A stretch of 64,000 bases of DNA from an uncultured Parasphingopyxis sp. (GTDB lineage: Bacteria > Pseudomonadota > Alphaproteobacteria > Sphingomonadales > Sphingomonadaceae): assembly GCA_947259005.1 (NCBI GenBank), contig CAMYKP010000012.1, forward strand, positions 297,018 to 361,017, written 5' to 3'. The notes below the pieces were generated by a model that was not told the DNA's origin, ran no database searches, and saw only the letters and a program-made list of their open reading frames with translations. The position numbers were made by a program, and so were the translations under genes. Below are positions 18,116 through 27,151 of the stretch, piece after piece (the first letter of the stretch is position 1; each line of letters begins with the position of its first letter).

Positions 18116-19050
18116 GCCGCCTCCTCCGTTTCGCTTTCCATCCGCTCGACGGTTTCCTCGCCGACCAGCTTGACGAACACGTCGTGCAGGCTGGGCCGTT
18201 CGAGCGAGAGACCGGCGATACCGTGCCCGCTTTCGAGCAGCATCGCGAGCAGCGCCTCCATGCCGCTTTCCGGCACATCGAAAACATAACCGCCATTTTC
18301 GCGCACGGCATCGGCAGGCAGCAGCGCGGCGAGCGCCTCGCCCTTGTCGCGCGGCGTATAATGGGCCTGCATGGGTAGCGTGGCCCGCGCCTCATCGACG
18401 CTGCCTTCATAGCGCAGCCTGCCGCCCGCGATGATCGCCAGCCGATCGCACAGGCGCTCGGCATGGCCCATGACATGGGTGGAGAAGAGGATCGTCGCGC
18501 CGCGATCGCGCTCGGCAAGGATCAGCGCTTCGAGCCGCTCCTGATTGACCGGGTCCAAACCGGAGAAGGGCTCGTCGAGAACGATCAGTTCGGGTTTGTG
18601 AACGATCGAACCGAGCAGCTGCACGAACTGCGCCATGCCTTTCGACAGTTTCTTGATCTTGTCATTGGTCGCGTGACCAAGCCCGGCCTCCGCAAGCAGG
18701 GTTTCGGCCCGCGTCCGACCTTCGGCCCAGGGCAGGCCGCGCAACGCGCCCATGAAGGCAATGGCTTCCCTTGCCTTCATGCCGGGATAGAGACCGCGCT
18801 CCTCGGGCAGATAGCCAATCCGGTTGCTGACGCTGCGCGGCTGCGTTGTGCCGAGCAGCTGACGAGTGCCGCTATCGGGATCGATGATCCCGAGCAGCAT
18901 CCGCAGGGTCGTTGTCTTGCCCGCGCCATTTGGCCCGAGAATCCCGTAAATACTGCCTTGCGGCACCGAGATATCGACACCGTCCACGGCGCGCTTGGCA
19001 CCGAAATTCTTGACAAGGGCTGTGGCGGACAATGCAGGTTCGACAGTCAT
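18112..19050 (-). CDS. ABC transporter ATP-binding protein, NatA-like
   Basis: 312 residues with Walker A GPNGAGKTTT, a signature segment LSKGMAQFVQL (a variant of LSGGQ), Walker B LIVLDEPFSGLDP and the H-loop FSTHVMGHAE. The C-terminal roughly 80-residue extension is the DUF4162-like domain common in NatA-type ATPases. It drives the adjacent ABC-2 permease, with which it overlaps (ATGA). The replacement of LSGGQ by LSKGM is normal for this subfamily. Confidence 0.93.
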   Translation of the reverse strand: MTVEPALSATALVKNFGAKRAVDGVDISVPQGSIYGILGPNGAGKTTTLRMLLGIIDPDSGTRQLLGTTQPRSVSNRIGYLPEERGLYPGMKAREAIAFMGALRGLPWAEGRTRAETLLAEAGLGHATNDKIKKLSKGMAQFVQLLGSIVHKPELIVLDEPFSGLDPVNQERLEALILAERDRGATILFSTHVMGHAERLCDRLAIIAGGRLRYEGSVDEARATLPMQAHYTPRDKGEALAALLPADAVRENGGYVFDVPESGMEALLAMLLESGHGIAGLSLERPSLHDVFVKLVGEETVERMESETEEAA

Positions 19051-19110
19051 ATCCGGGCCTTAACCGCCCGATGGTTAAGAGGCCACCAACAAAACCAATC
19101 CCGCTTGCCT

Positions 19111-19280
19111 CCCCTCTCCCAAGGGGAGAGGGTTGCGCAGACTTGGTCTTGCGGGACGCAAGGCCTAGTCGAAGCTGGGTGAGGGGATCGAATCTTTCGG
19201 TAGAGTCGCAACCCCTCATCCAATTCCAGCTAATCTCCTTCGTCGATAAGCCTCCATATCCTTCTCCCCATGGGAGAAGG
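19111..19280. repeat. Compound intergenic palindromic element
   Basis: Two terminal hairpins, CCCTCTCCC/GGGAGAGGG (19112-19132) and CCTTCTCCC/GGGAGAAGG (19260-19280), bracket an inner inverted pair in which AGCTGGGTGAGGGG faces CCCCTCATCCAATTCCAGCT with a 6-bp bulge. The whole block can fold as a multi-stem structure and contains no open frame of note. It fills most of the gap between the ABC ATPase and queG. Its 9-bp hairpin recurs near 14004, so it looks like a REP/MITE-type dispersed element. Confidence 0.6.
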
Positions 19281-19330
19281 GGTAAGACACGGTATTTCCG
19301 CCGGCATCGGAATGACGGTAAGGAAGCGAT

Positions 19331-20395
19331 ATGGACAATCGCCCTACCCTCTCCACCCGCCTGAAGGCGCAGGCGCTGGCCGAAGGCTTTGCCGCGTGCG
19401 GCGTTGCGCTTGCCGATGCCGCGCCCGAAACCGCCGCGCGGCTGCGGCAATGGCTGGCGGAGGGCGCGCATGGCGACATGCTCTGGATGGAAAGCCGTGC
19501 CCATCACCGCGAACGCCCCAAGGCGCTCTGGCCGGAGGTAAATTCGCTCATCATGCTCGGCATGAGCTATGCGCCGAAAGACGATCCGATGCGGCTGGAG
19601 GGCGAAACGGACATTGGCCGCATCTCCGTCTATGCGCAGGGCAAGGACTATCACGACATCGTCAAAAAGGCGCTGAAGCGCCTCGCCCGCTGGCTTATTG
19701 CGGAAGCGGCGAAGGACGGCGCGGAAGCGGACGTCAAAGTGTTTGTCGATACGGCTCCCGTGATGGAGAAGCCGCTGTCGGAGGCCGCCGGAATTGGCTG
19801 GCAGGGCAAGCACACCAACCTGCTGAGCCGCGAAAACGGCAACTGGCTGTTCCTCGGCGCGATCTACACGACGCTCGATCTTGACGCGGATAGGCCCGCG
19901 ACCGACCGCTGCGGCTCCTGCACCGCCTGCCAGAGCGCCTGCCCGACCGACGCCTTCCCCGCGCCCTACCGTTTGGACGCGCGGCGCTGCATCTCCTATC
20001 TCACCATCGAACATGCCGGCCCGATCCCGCACGAATTCCGCGAGGCAATGGGCAACCGCATCTATGGCTGCGACGATTGCCTTGCCGTCTGCCCGTGGAA
20101 CAAGTTCGCGGACCAGGCCCGCGCCAACAAGGCGTTTGCACCCCGCGCGGAACTCGCCGCGCCGGCCCTCGCCGATCTGCTGGCCCTCGACGATGAGGGA
20201 TTTCGCGCCGTCTTCTCCGGCTCGCCCATCAAGCGGATCGGGCGGCACCGGATGGTGAGAAATTGCCTGATCGCGGCGGGCAATAGCGGGGATGGAGCGT
20301 TGGTGGAGCCTGTGCGGGCGTTGCTCGATGATCCGGATGCGGTTGTGCGGGAAGCTGCCGAATGGGCAATGGAGCGGCTGGAGGTCTGTCGATGA
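19331..20395 (+). CDS. queG: Epoxyqueuosine reductase QueG
   Basis: 354 residues. The catalytic Asp140 lies in [20 protein letters not shown], which also shapes the cobalamin site. The first 4Fe-4S cluster uses Cys194, 197, 200 and 204 ([16 protein letters not shown]), and the second uses Cys220, 247, 250 and 254 ([15 protein letters not shown]). A HEAT-like C-terminal tail completes the family length. It reduces epoxyqueuosine in tRNA to queuosine, the last step of the pathway. The final 203 bp (20165-20367) are repeated at 20822-21024, and the last codons differ between the copies ([12 protein letters not shown] here), which implies the original end was replaced. Confidence 0.96.
   Translation: MDNRPTLSTRLKAQALAEGFAACGVALADAAPETAARLRQWLAEGAHGDMLWMESRAHHRERPKALWPEVNSLIMLGMSYAPKDDPMRLEGETDIGRISVYAQGKDYHDIVKKALKRLARWLIAEAAKDGAEADVKVFVDTAPVMEKPLSEAAGIGWQGKHTNLLSRENGNWLFLGAIYTTLDLDADRPATDRCGSCTACQSACPTDAFPAPYRLDARRCISYLTIEHAGPIPHEFREAMGNRIYGCDDCLAVCPWNKFADQARANKAFAPRAELAAPALADLLALDDEGFRAVFSGSPIKRIGRHRMVRNCLIAAGNSGDGALVEPVRALLDDPDAVVREAAEWAMERLEVCR
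20165..20367. repeat. queG 3'-end direct repeat, copy 1
   Basis: 203 bp within queG that recur at 20822-21024 with a constant offset of 657 bp. I counted eight substitutions, about 96 percent identity. Confidence 0.9.
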
Positions 20396-20811
20396 AAGAC
20401 TATACCGAAGAAGCCGAGGAACTATTCCGCCGGTTCGCTGATAGACACGGCTTTCACTACGAAATCGAGCGCGACGTTCCAATGGAAGTCTGCTGGATAT
20501 TTCCTGCACAAGACGGGCTGTCCCTTCCAATCACGCTTGGACTCCAAAATTCAGACGAACTCAATTTCGGCGTTTCCGATTTTTGGTCCTATTTCTTTCC
20601 CGTTACGGATGTTGCCGACCAGTTCGAAAGCATCATAAATGCTTGGGTTTCTGGCGATGCCAGAGTAGCTGTAACAGGTATTCGAAGCCGGCTCCTGCAA
20701 ATCAGGGAAGGTGACAAATGGAAATCCGTCTATGGCGCTAACGGCTGTCTTTTCCCATTCAGACTGCGGCCATTTCGATTTATAACGAACTCGTTGTCGT
20801 CAGCCGATTAA
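20392..20811 (+). CDS. Small cytosolic protein of unknown function, inserted next to queG
   Basis: 139 residues; the ATG overlaps the queG stop (ATGA) and is preceded by GGAGGT. The family is not recognised. The sequence is acidic in its first half ([34 protein letters not shown]) and aromatic-rich in the middle ([13 protein letters not shown]), with no signal peptide or membrane segment. Base composition is clearly more AT-rich than the flanking genes, and the gene is bracketed by the two copies of the queG 3' end, which suggests acquisition. An accessory or immunity-type cargo function is possible but is only a guess. Confidence 0.65.
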   Translation: MKDYTEEAEELFRRFADRHGFHYEIERDVPMEVCWIFPAQDGLSLPITLGLQNSDELNFGVSDFWSYFFPVTDVADQFESIINAWVSGDARVAVTGIRSRLLQIREGDKWKSVYGANGCLFPFRLRPFRFITNSLSSAD

Positions 20812-20815
20812 CGCC

Positions 20816-21043
20816 GTGCCCGCCCTCGCCGATCTGCTGGCCCTCGACGATGCAGGATTTCGCGCTGTCTTCTCAGGCTCGCCCATCAAGCGGATCGGGC
20901 GGGACCGGATGGTGAGAAATTGCCTGATCGCGGCGGGCAATAGCGGGGATGGAGCGTTGGTGGAGCCTGTGCGGGCGTTGCTCGACGATCCGGATTCGGT
21001 TGTGCGGGAAGCCGCCGAATGGGCGATTGCCAAGTTAACTTGA
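20816..21043 (+). pseudogene. Detached queG C-terminal fragment
   Basis: An open 75-codon frame starting GTG repeats the QueG HEAT-like tail ([22 protein letters not shown] onward) and ends AEWAIAKLT. It lacks all catalytic and cluster-binding parts, so it has no QueG activity alone. It is either the original queG terminus separated by an insertion or a partial tandem duplicate. Confidence 0.8.
20822..21024. repeat. queG 3'-end direct repeat, copy 2
   Basis: Second copy of the 203-bp repeat at 20165-20367. The two copies bracket the AT-richer gene at 20392-20811. Confidence 0.9.
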
Positions 21044-21045
21044 GG

Positions 21046-21324
21046 CTATTGCTCCGTCAGGTCAGCTCCACACCGATGGCAATGAGGCGTGGGGATTGAC
21101 CGAGAAATTCTGCTTGGGAACGGGATGATGGGTTCCCCACACTCGGAGCAGGAAAAGGTCGAACGGTACAATCGAAACATAGCGATATACCAGCCGATCA
21201 TCAGCGCCATAAGCACCCAAAAAGCTATCGCGATATCGAGTAAAATTCCGATAGGTATTAACAGGAGAACCGTCACGCCCGGCCCCCAAAGATAGAACCA
21301 AAGTGCTTTCCTGTATTTGTTCAC
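21046..21324 (-). CDS. Small membrane protein with zinc-ribbon tail
   Basis: 92 residues from GTG 21324, which overlaps the stop of the upstream lipoprotein gene (GTGA), so it is translationally coupled. Two hydrophobic segments (about 8-30 and 32-50) are followed by a cytoplasmic tail with CSECGEP and HCHRCGADL, four cysteines arranged as a zinc ribbon. The function is unknown. Coupling to the EI24 and lipoprotein genes suggests a small envelope-associated operon. Composition is somewhat AT-richer than the neighbours. Confidence 0.65.
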   Translation of the reverse strand: MNKYRKALWFYLWGPGVTVLLLIPIGILLDIAIAFWVLMALMIGWYIAMFRLYRSTFSCSECGEPIIPFPSRISRSIPTPHCHRCGADLTEQ

Positions 21325-21674
21325 CGCCGCGCCAGCGCCTCGACACAGGCAGCCCGATCCACATCCTCGCCCGCGGCATTGCGGGCATCGACATAGGTGA
21401 CAACCGGCTCGCGGCCGCTGCGTTCGGGATAGAGATAGGTGTCGAGCACGCAGCTGGTGCCCCGAAACTGCAATTTACGCGCACCGGCTTCGCGGAAATC
21501 CTGGTCCGGATCGCCGAACAGGCGCGTCAATCCCGCCGCATCCTGGCCGATCACGCGTTCCAGGCCGACCGTAGTGGTCATCGGCCGGCTCGTCGTGGTG
21601 GGGACCGGTGTCGGCGCGGTCGCACAGCCGGCGAGCGCCACCAGCCCCGAAATCGCTATCGTCTTACGCATCAT
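21321..21674 (-). CDS. Small lipoprotein, unknown function
   Basis: 117 residues. The N-terminus is a lipoprotein signal with lipobox LAGC, then a Thr/Pro-rich linker, then a compact domain: LERVIGQDAAGLTRLFGDPDQDFREAGARKL-like followed by FRGTSCVLDTYLY. The pattern of a small helix followed by a strand with GxP/D resembles the SmpA/BamE-like fold seen in many short alphaproteobacterial lipoproteins, but this is a weak match. Its ATG lies inside the end of the EI24 gene (11-bp overlap) with GGAGG upstream. Confidence 0.75.
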   Translation of the reverse strand: MMRKTIAISGLVALAGCATAPTPVPTTTSRPMTTTVGLERVIGQDAAGLTRLFGDPDQDFREAGARKLQFRGTSCVLDTYLYPERSGREPVVTYVDARNAAGEDVDRAACVEALARR

Positions 21675-22350
21675 CTTTCATGCCTCCGTGCAGCATATGG
21701 GCTGCCATGGCCGCACTGAGAAGCGGCGCGAACAGATTGACCACAGGAATCACGAACAGGGCCGCCGCGACAAGCCCGATCTGCATCCGTCTGCCGCGCG
21801 TCTCTCTCTTCCAGTCGCGCCACTGGTCGCGCGGGACATGGCGGATCGCCACCAGCTCGCCCAGATCCTGCGCCAGCAGCAGCGCATTGACCGCGAGGAA
21901 CAGCATGATCGTGCCGACGCCCGTCACCAGCAGGAGGATATAGAGCGGCGCGGCGAGCAGGTTCCAGCCGATTGCCCGGCCCACCGATGCGAGCGCCACG
22001 CGCATCTGCGTGCCATAGCTTGCCGGCTGCGCGGCCATCGCCTTGTCCGGATAATGTTTGCGCTCCACCGCATCGACAATCTCGTCGGTGAAGAAGCTGA
22101 TGACGCCCATCGCGACCGCGCGGAACAGCAGCCAGAAGCTGACAAAGGCGATGATCGCAGCGCTAGCCGCCGCTGCGAGCCCGCCGCTTTCACCCCAGCC
22201 GAGCCAGGCGAACAGCCCGACCAGCAACCAGTAGGTGACGACGCCGAAGACCAGGAACAGGATGATCGTCAGCGCGACCGACTTGGCCAGCACTTTGAGG
22301 AAGGCGGGATCGGCAAGCTGGCCGATGGACAGGAGGAGGGCGCGAAACAT
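21664..22350 (-). CDS. EI24 domain (CysZ-like) membrane protein
   Basis: 228 residues from ATG 22350; a TTG at 22386 would add 12 residues. The segments MFRALLLSIGQLADPAFLKVLAKSVALT, TDEIVDAVERKHYPD and the four to six membrane helices match the EI24/CysZ family (PF07264). Bacterial CysZ members are sulfate permeases, but many alphaproteobacterial EI24 proteins have no tested role, so sulfate transport is only possible. First gene of a three-gene overlapping operon with the lipoprotein and the zinc-ribbon protein. Confidence 0.85.
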   Translation of the reverse strand: MFRALLLSIGQLADPAFLKVLAKSVALTIILFLVFGVVTYWLLVGLFAWLGWGESGGLAAAASAAIIAFVSFWLLFRAVAMGVISFFTDEIVDAVERKHYPDKAMAAQPASYGTQMRVALASVGRAIGWNLLAAPLYILLLVTGVGTIMLFLAVNALLLAQDLGELVAIRHVPRDQWRDWKRETRGRRMQIGLVAAALFVIPVVNLFAPLLSAAMAAHMLHGGMKDDA

Positions 22351-22471
22351 GGCCAGCCTGATGGAGTCATGCGGGGCGCGCGTCAATCATGCGGTTGCGC
22401 GCCGCCCGGTGCACGGCTAGGGCCTGCGCACCTATTTGCCTCTCCCAAAAACATTGCTGGAGCCTGCCCCC

Positions 22472-23470
22472 ATGTCCGAACCCACCCTAGATATTGTCGC
22501 CATCGGCAACGCCATTGTCGACGTAATCGCAAAGGCCGATGACGCATTCATCGCCAGCGAAGGGCTGAGCAAGGGTTCGATGCAATTGCTGTTCACGACC
22601 GAGGAGGCCGAAGCCCTTTACGCCAAAATGGGGCCCGGCGTGGAAGCCAGCGGCGGCTCGGCAGCCAACACTATCGCAGGGATTGCTGCACTGGGCGGCA
22701 AGGCCGGCTTTATCGGCCAGGTTGCCGATGACGAACTGGGCGATGTTTTCCGGCACGATATCACGGCGCTCGGCGTGAAATTCGATACGCCCGCACGGGC
22801 CGGCGAACCGGCATCGGCGCGCTGCCTGATCCTCGTGACGCCCGATGGCGAGCGGACGATGAACACCTTTCTCGGCGCATCGCAGCACCTGCCCCCGGCC
22901 GCGCTCGATACCGATCTCATTGAAAGCGGCGCGATCCTCTATCTGGAAGGCTATCTCTGGGATCCCGAGGAACCGCGCGCGGCGATGGATAAGGCCATCG
23001 ACATCGCCCATGACGCCGGGCGCCGTGTCGCCTTCACCCTCTCCGACGGCTTCTGCGTCGACCGGCACCGCGACGGTTTCGAGGACCTGCTGGACAAGGG
23101 CCGGATCGACATCCTGTTCGCCAATGAAGACGAGATCAAATCACTGAACGAAACGCAGGACTTCGAAGCCGCTGTTGCCGCAACCGCCGCCAAGACCCCG
23201 TTGCTGGTGGTCACGCGCAGCGAGAAGGGCGCGATTGCGGTACAGGATGGCAAGCGTTTTGCGGTCAGCGCAGAACCGATCGACAGGGTAGTCGACGCGA
23301 CGGGCGCGGGCGACCAGTTCGCCGCCGGTTTCCTTGTCGGGCAGGCCGAAGGCCGCTCGATCGAAGACAGCCTCACCATGGGCGCCGTCTGCGCGGCCGA
23401 AGTGATCCAGCATTACGGCCCGCGGCCCGAGGCCGATATCCGGGCGCTGGTCACCAAAAGGCTGGGCTGA
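22472..23470 (+). CDS. Adenosine kinase, PfkB family (copy 1)
   Basis: 332 residues from ATG 22472. It has the ribokinase-fold signatures: IVAIGNAIVDVIAKADDAFI at the start, the GGSAANTIAGIAALGGKAGFIGQVADDELG substrate/lid region in continuous order, and the catalytic DATGAGDQFAAGFL (PfkB signature 2) near residue 280. The first pattern is typical of the alphaproteobacterial adenosine kinase group. It phosphorylates a nucleoside, most likely adenosine to AMP. A clear paralogue sits at 35686-36672 in a nucleoside salvage operon; this copy is monocistronic. Confidence 0.88.
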   Translation: MSEPTLDIVAIGNAIVDVIAKADDAFIASEGLSKGSMQLLFTTEEAEALYAKMGPGVEASGGSAANTIAGIAALGGKAGFIGQVADDELGDVFRHDITALGVKFDTPARAGEPASARCLILVTPDGERTMNTFLGASQHLPPAALDTDLIESGAILYLEGYLWDPEEPRAAMDKAIDIAHDAGRRVAFTLSDGFCVDRHRDGFEDLLDKGRIDILFANEDEIKSLNETQDFEAAVAATAAKTPLLVVTRSEKGAIAVQDGKRFAVSAEPIDRVVDATGAGDQFAAGFLVGQAEGRSIEDSLTMGAVCAAEVIQHYGPRPEADIRALVTKRLG

Positions 23471-23507
23471 CACGCCGTAAACCGTGATGAAGGACGGGAG
23501 GTCCCGC

Positions 23508-25076
23508 CTAGGGATCGACACCCGGCGTCTGCGGGGCGAGATCCTCGATCTCGACCTCATGAACCTCGACATGCCCCCTGCCGAGATGGCTCGTGCGATA
23601 TCCGTAAAGCCAATAAACGAGGAACCCGAGAACCGCCCAGACCGGCAGCATGAGCATCGCAGCCGATGGCAGGTTCAGGAACAGGAACACGCATCCGCCG
23701 ATCGCCGAAGGCCCGACCAGCCATAGCATCGGCACGCGGAAATGCCGCTTGCGCCCCGGGTCCGTCCGCCGCAACAGCATCACGGCGATAGCAACCATGG
23801 CAAAGGCGTAGAGCGTCCCGGCATTGGCGATGTCCGCCAGTTGCCCGACCGGGAAAAAGGCCGCGCCGAGCGCCACCACAATGCCCGTTATCGCGGTCAC
23901 GACATAAGGGGTTTTCCATTTGGGATGAACCTTGGCCAGCCCTTCGGGGAGCAGCCCGTCCCTCGCCATGACGAAGAAGATCCGGGTCTGGGCGAACAGC
24001 AGCACCAGAATGACCGAAGGCAGGGCGACGAAAGCCGCGATACCCAGCAAATTGCCAATCTGGGAAAAGCCTATCTGACGCAGCACATGCGCCAGCGCTT
24101 CATTTGAACAGACCAGCGCCTCGGAATATTGGGGAAGCGCGCACTGCCGGGCGAGTTCTTCCGATCCGGCCGGGAATGGCACACCGCCCGGCCCCATGAT
24201 CGGCTGGCCGCCGATCGTACCGATCGCGCCCGCCGCAACCAATATGTAGAAAACCGTGCAGAAGAGCAGCGATCCGATCAGCCCAATCGGCACGTTGCGC
24301 TGAGGGTTCCTGGTTTCTTCTGCAGCGGTCGAGACAGCGTCGAAACCGACATAGGCAAAGAAGATCGTCGCCGCCGCGCCAACTGCACCCACCCCGGTTC
24401 CGAACCCGCCGAACATGCCGGCAGGCAGGAAGGGGTTGAAGCGCTGCATCTCGACCTGCGGCAGGGTCAGTGCGATGAACGCCGTCAGCGCGGTGACCTT
24501 GATCACGACGAGGACAGTGTTGACCTTGGCGCTTTCGTTCGTGCCGATCATCAGCAGCCAGGTCACGAGCAGCGCAATCACCAGGGCCGGCAGGTTGATG
24601 AATCCGCCCGGCGCGCCACCCAGCACGACCGGCCCGGCGCTGAGCCAGGCTGGCAGGTGCAGCCCGAGAAATTCGTTCAGGATCGTGCCGGTAAAATAAC
24701 CCGACCAACCGACCGAAACCGCACTTGCGGCAATCGCATATTCGAGGATCAGCGCCCAGCCGACCGTCCAGGCGAGAAACTCGCCCATCGTCGCATAGCT
24801 ATAGGTATAGGCCGATCCGGCGACCGGGATCATCGCGGCAATTTCGGCGTAGCAGAGCGCCGCTACGATACAGACGGCCCCGGCGATGACAAAGGCCAGC
24901 ATGAGCCCCGGCCCGGCCTTTTGCGCACCGGCGGCGGTCAGCACGAAAATGCCGGTGCCGATAATACAGCCGACCCCGAACAGCATCAGCTGGATTGGGC
25001 CCAGTGTCCGGTGCAGCGCCTTTTTCTCGGCGGTCTCCATGATCGCGTCGAGAGGCTTGATCCGTCCAAAAATCAT
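23508..25076 (-). CDS. APC family amino acid permease
   Basis: 522 residues from ATG 25076 with about 12-13 membrane helices. The N-terminal GVGCIIGTGIFVLT motif is the APC-family unwound helix 1 that binds the amino acid, and the second helix reads GPGLMLAFVIAGAVCIVAALCYAEIAAMIP. The overall pattern matches the CAT-like YfnA/YhdG group of cationic or branched amino acid transporters. An extracytoplasmic loop with two cysteines (CALPQYSEALVC) is present. It is convergent with the adenosine kinase gene and has no obvious partner. Confidence 0.9.
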   Translation of the reverse strand: MIFGRIKPLDAIMETAEKKALHRTLGPIQLMLFGVGCIIGTGIFVLTAAGAQKAGPGLMLAFVIAGAVCIVAALCYAEIAAMIPVAGSAYTYSYATMGEFLAWTVGWALILEYAIAASAVSVGWSGYFTGTILNEFLGLHLPAWLSAGPVVLGGAPGGFINLPALVIALLVTWLLMIGTNESAKVNTVLVVIKVTALTAFIALTLPQVEMQRFNPFLPAGMFGGFGTGVGAVGAAATIFFAYVGFDAVSTAAEETRNPQRNVPIGLIGSLLFCTVFYILVAAGAIGTIGGQPIMGPGGVPFPAGSEELARQCALPQYSEALVCSNEALAHVLRQIGFSQIGNLLGIAAFVALPSVILVLLFAQTRIFFVMARDGLLPEGLAKVHPKWKTPYVVTAITGIVVALGAAFFPVGQLADIANAGTLYAFAMVAIAVMLLRRTDPGRKRHFRVPMLWLVGPSAIGGCVFLFLNLPSAAMLMLPVWAVLGFLVYWLYGYRTSHLGRGHVEVHEVEIEDLAPQTPGVDP

Positions 25077-25194
25077 TGCACTGCCCCAGAGGCACACGGG
25101 ATGGCCGGGAAGGCCAGGCGGCTCTTGAAGGGGCGCAGATTATGCTCTTTTTCGCGCCGCGCAATCGAATTTTACTGCGACGGGAAACGAATTC

Positions 25195-26625
25195 TTATTG
25201 GGGCACCAATCCCGGAAACAGGCCGAAAACCAAAATCAGGCCAACCGCAATCGGGCTGACCCAGGCGACCAGAAAACGCCACACGCCGAACATCGCGCCC
25301 TCAAGCCCCGATTCATTCTCGACAAGCTTTTTGTCGGCGCGCCAGCCTACGAAAATCGCCGTCAGGAGCGCGGCCACCGGGAGCATCACCTTGCCCGTAA
25401 AGCCGTCTACCGTGTCGAGAATATCGGCTTCGGCGAAGATATTCCAGAAACCCAGCGGGCGAACGTCCGAAAGTATATTATAGCCTAGAGCACAGAGCAC
25501 GCCGATCAGGAACGCGCAGAATGCGAATATCCCGGCCGACTTTCCGCGCGACCAGCCCCGCTCGTTGATCCCCCAGCTTGTCGGGCCTTCGAGCAGCGAA
25601 ATCGAACTGGTGAGGGCGGCAAAGAAGATCAGCACGAAGAAGAGGAAGCCGATCAGCGATCCTGCGGGCATCTGCTGGAAGGCGACGGGAAGCGACTGGA
25701 AGACAAGGGTTGGCCCCGCCGCCGGATCAAGACCGACAGCAAAGACGATCGGGAAGATCATCAGGCCTGCGATAATCGCGACCCCCGTATCGGCAAAGGC
25801 GATCATCGCCGCCGTCGGCGCAAGCTTCGTCTCGCGGCTGACATAGGCGCCATAGGTCATCAGCGCAGCCGAGCCGAGGCTCATTGAAAAGAGCGCCTGC
25901 CCCAATGCCTCGTTCATGGCCTGTGCGGTGAGGCGGGAAAAATCAGGCTGGAACATGAAAGCCAGCGTTTCCGTCATGTCGCCGACCACGGCACCATAGA
26001 TCGTGATGCCGATCAGCAGGACGAAAAAGGCCGGCATCAGCCATATCGCCGCCTTCTCGATCCCGTCATGCACGCCGCTGGCGACCACCCAGAAGGTTAC
26101 GCCCATAAACACCACATGCATGGCAATGAGCATCCACGGATTGCCAAGCAGTCCGCCCAGCCGGCCCTGCACTGTCTCTGCGGCCTCGCCCTGGAATGCA
26201 GAGGCGAAGGGATCGCCTGACGCCAGCGCGCCGAAGAAATCCACTCCCATCACGCCGACATAGTAAAACACCCAGCCTGCAACGACGCTGTAAAAGGAAA
26301 CGATCAGGAACGCGGTAATGATCTCGACCCAGCCCAGCACGGCCCATCGGCTGCTGCGCCCGGATGCCGCCGCGACGTTGCGCGTACTGCCCACGGCATC
26401 GCTGCGCCCGGCCCGGCCGACCAGAATTTCGGAAAGAACCAGCGGCAAGCCGATCAGGACCACGCAGCCGATATAGAAAAGAACGAACGCACCGCCGCCA
26501 TTTTCACCGGCCAGCGTGGGAAAGCGCCAGACATTGCCGAGCCCGACAGCGGCACCGATTGCCGCCAATATAAAGGCCCATCGCGAGGACCAGCCCTCGC
26601 TTGTCTGATGCGTTGCTGCCACCAC
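25195..26625 (-). CDS. Sodium:neurotransmitter symporter (NSS/SNF) family transporter
   Basis: 476 residues from GTG 26625 (GGGGAGAG upstream) with 11-12 membrane helices. Helix 1 reads FILAAIGAAVGLGNVWRFPTLAGENGGGAF, which contains the NSS sodium and substrate site (GLGNVWRFP). The related LeuT and TnaT/MhsT proteins import amino acids with Na+. The substrate here is unknown, but hydrophobic or aromatic amino acids are usual. It lies downstream of the HIT protein gene and upstream of the APC permease gene on the same strand. Confidence 0.92.
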   Translation of the reverse strand: MVAATHQTSEGWSSRWAFILAAIGAAVGLGNVWRFPTLAGENGGGAFVLFYIGCVVLIGLPLVLSEILVGRAGRSDAVGSTRNVAAASGRSSRWAVLGWVEIITAFLIVSFYSVVAGWVFYYVGVMGVDFFGALASGDPFASAFQGEAAETVQGRLGGLLGNPWMLIAMHVVFMGVTFWVVASGVHDGIEKAAIWLMPAFFVLLIGITIYGAVVGDMTETLAFMFQPDFSRLTAQAMNEALGQALFSMSLGSAALMTYGAYVSRETKLAPTAAMIAFADTGVAIIAGLMIFPIVFAVGLDPAAGPTLVFQSLPVAFQQMPAGSLIGFLFFVLIFFAALTSSISLLEGPTSWGINERGWSRGKSAGIFAFCAFLIGVLCALGYNILSDVRPLGFWNIFAEADILDTVDGFTGKVMLPVAALLTAIFVGWRADKKLVENESGLEGAMFGVWRFLVAWVSPIAVGLILVFGLFPGLVPQ

Positions 26626-26666
26626 GAAAACTCTCCCCTATTCTTTTGTTATGTAAACCCTAACCT

Positions 26667-27047
26667 CTAGCTGCGCGCAAGCATAGGCCCGAGCGGTTTT
26701 CCGCCAAACAGATGGACATGGAGATGCGGAACCTCCTGATGGCCATGGCCGCCGATATTGGCGAGGAGCCGGTAGCCGGGTTCGACGAGGCCCATGTCTC
26801 GGGCAATCTTCCCGACCGTGCGGACGAAATAGGCGATCTCGGCATCGGGCGCCTTGGCGGAAAAATCGTCCCAGCTCACATATTCGCCCTTGGGGATGAC
26901 GAGCACATGGATCGGCGCCTGCGGGTTGATGTCCTTGAAAGCGAGGACGTGATCGTCCTCATACACCGTCTCGTTCGGAATCTCGCCGCGCAGAATCTTG
27001 GCGAAGATATTGTCCGGGTCATAGGGCTGGGTGGCATCGATCGGCAT
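26667..27047 (-). CDS. HIT family nucleotide-binding hydrolase
   Basis: 126 residues with the histidine triad HLHVHLFGG near the C-terminus and the usual IFAKILRGEIPNETVYEDDHVLAFKDINPQAP-type N-terminus of the HINT branch. AAAGGA precedes the ATG. HINT proteins hydrolyse purine nucleoside phosphoramidates in the cytosol. Full length, with no anomalies. It is divergent from the small secreted protein gene at 27152. Confidence 0.95.
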   Translation of the reverse strand: MPIDATQPYDPDNIFAKILRGEIPNETVYEDDHVLAFKDINPQAPIHVLVIPKGEYVSWDDFSAKAPDAEIAYFVRTVGKIARDMGLVEPGYRLLANIGGHGHQEVPHLHVHLFGGKPLGPMLARS

Positions 27048-27151
27048 GGATAATCCTTTGTCGTTGGCTTGCGCTATCCTATGATCGCGGTCACAGCATA
27101 TCCAGTGCGGTCGTGATAGCGCCGTTGTCTGACATCAAGGGGGAGAATGTA

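Noticed and set aside
16865..18289. 474-codon plus-strand open frame over the ABC permease
   Set aside because: It is rich in Arg, Gln and Gly, typical of antisense frames, while the minus strand gives a clear membrane permease coupled to its ATPase.
18872..20530. 552-codon minus-strand open frame across queG and the repeat
   Set aside because: It covers the queG gene antisense and has low-complexity composition with no domain.
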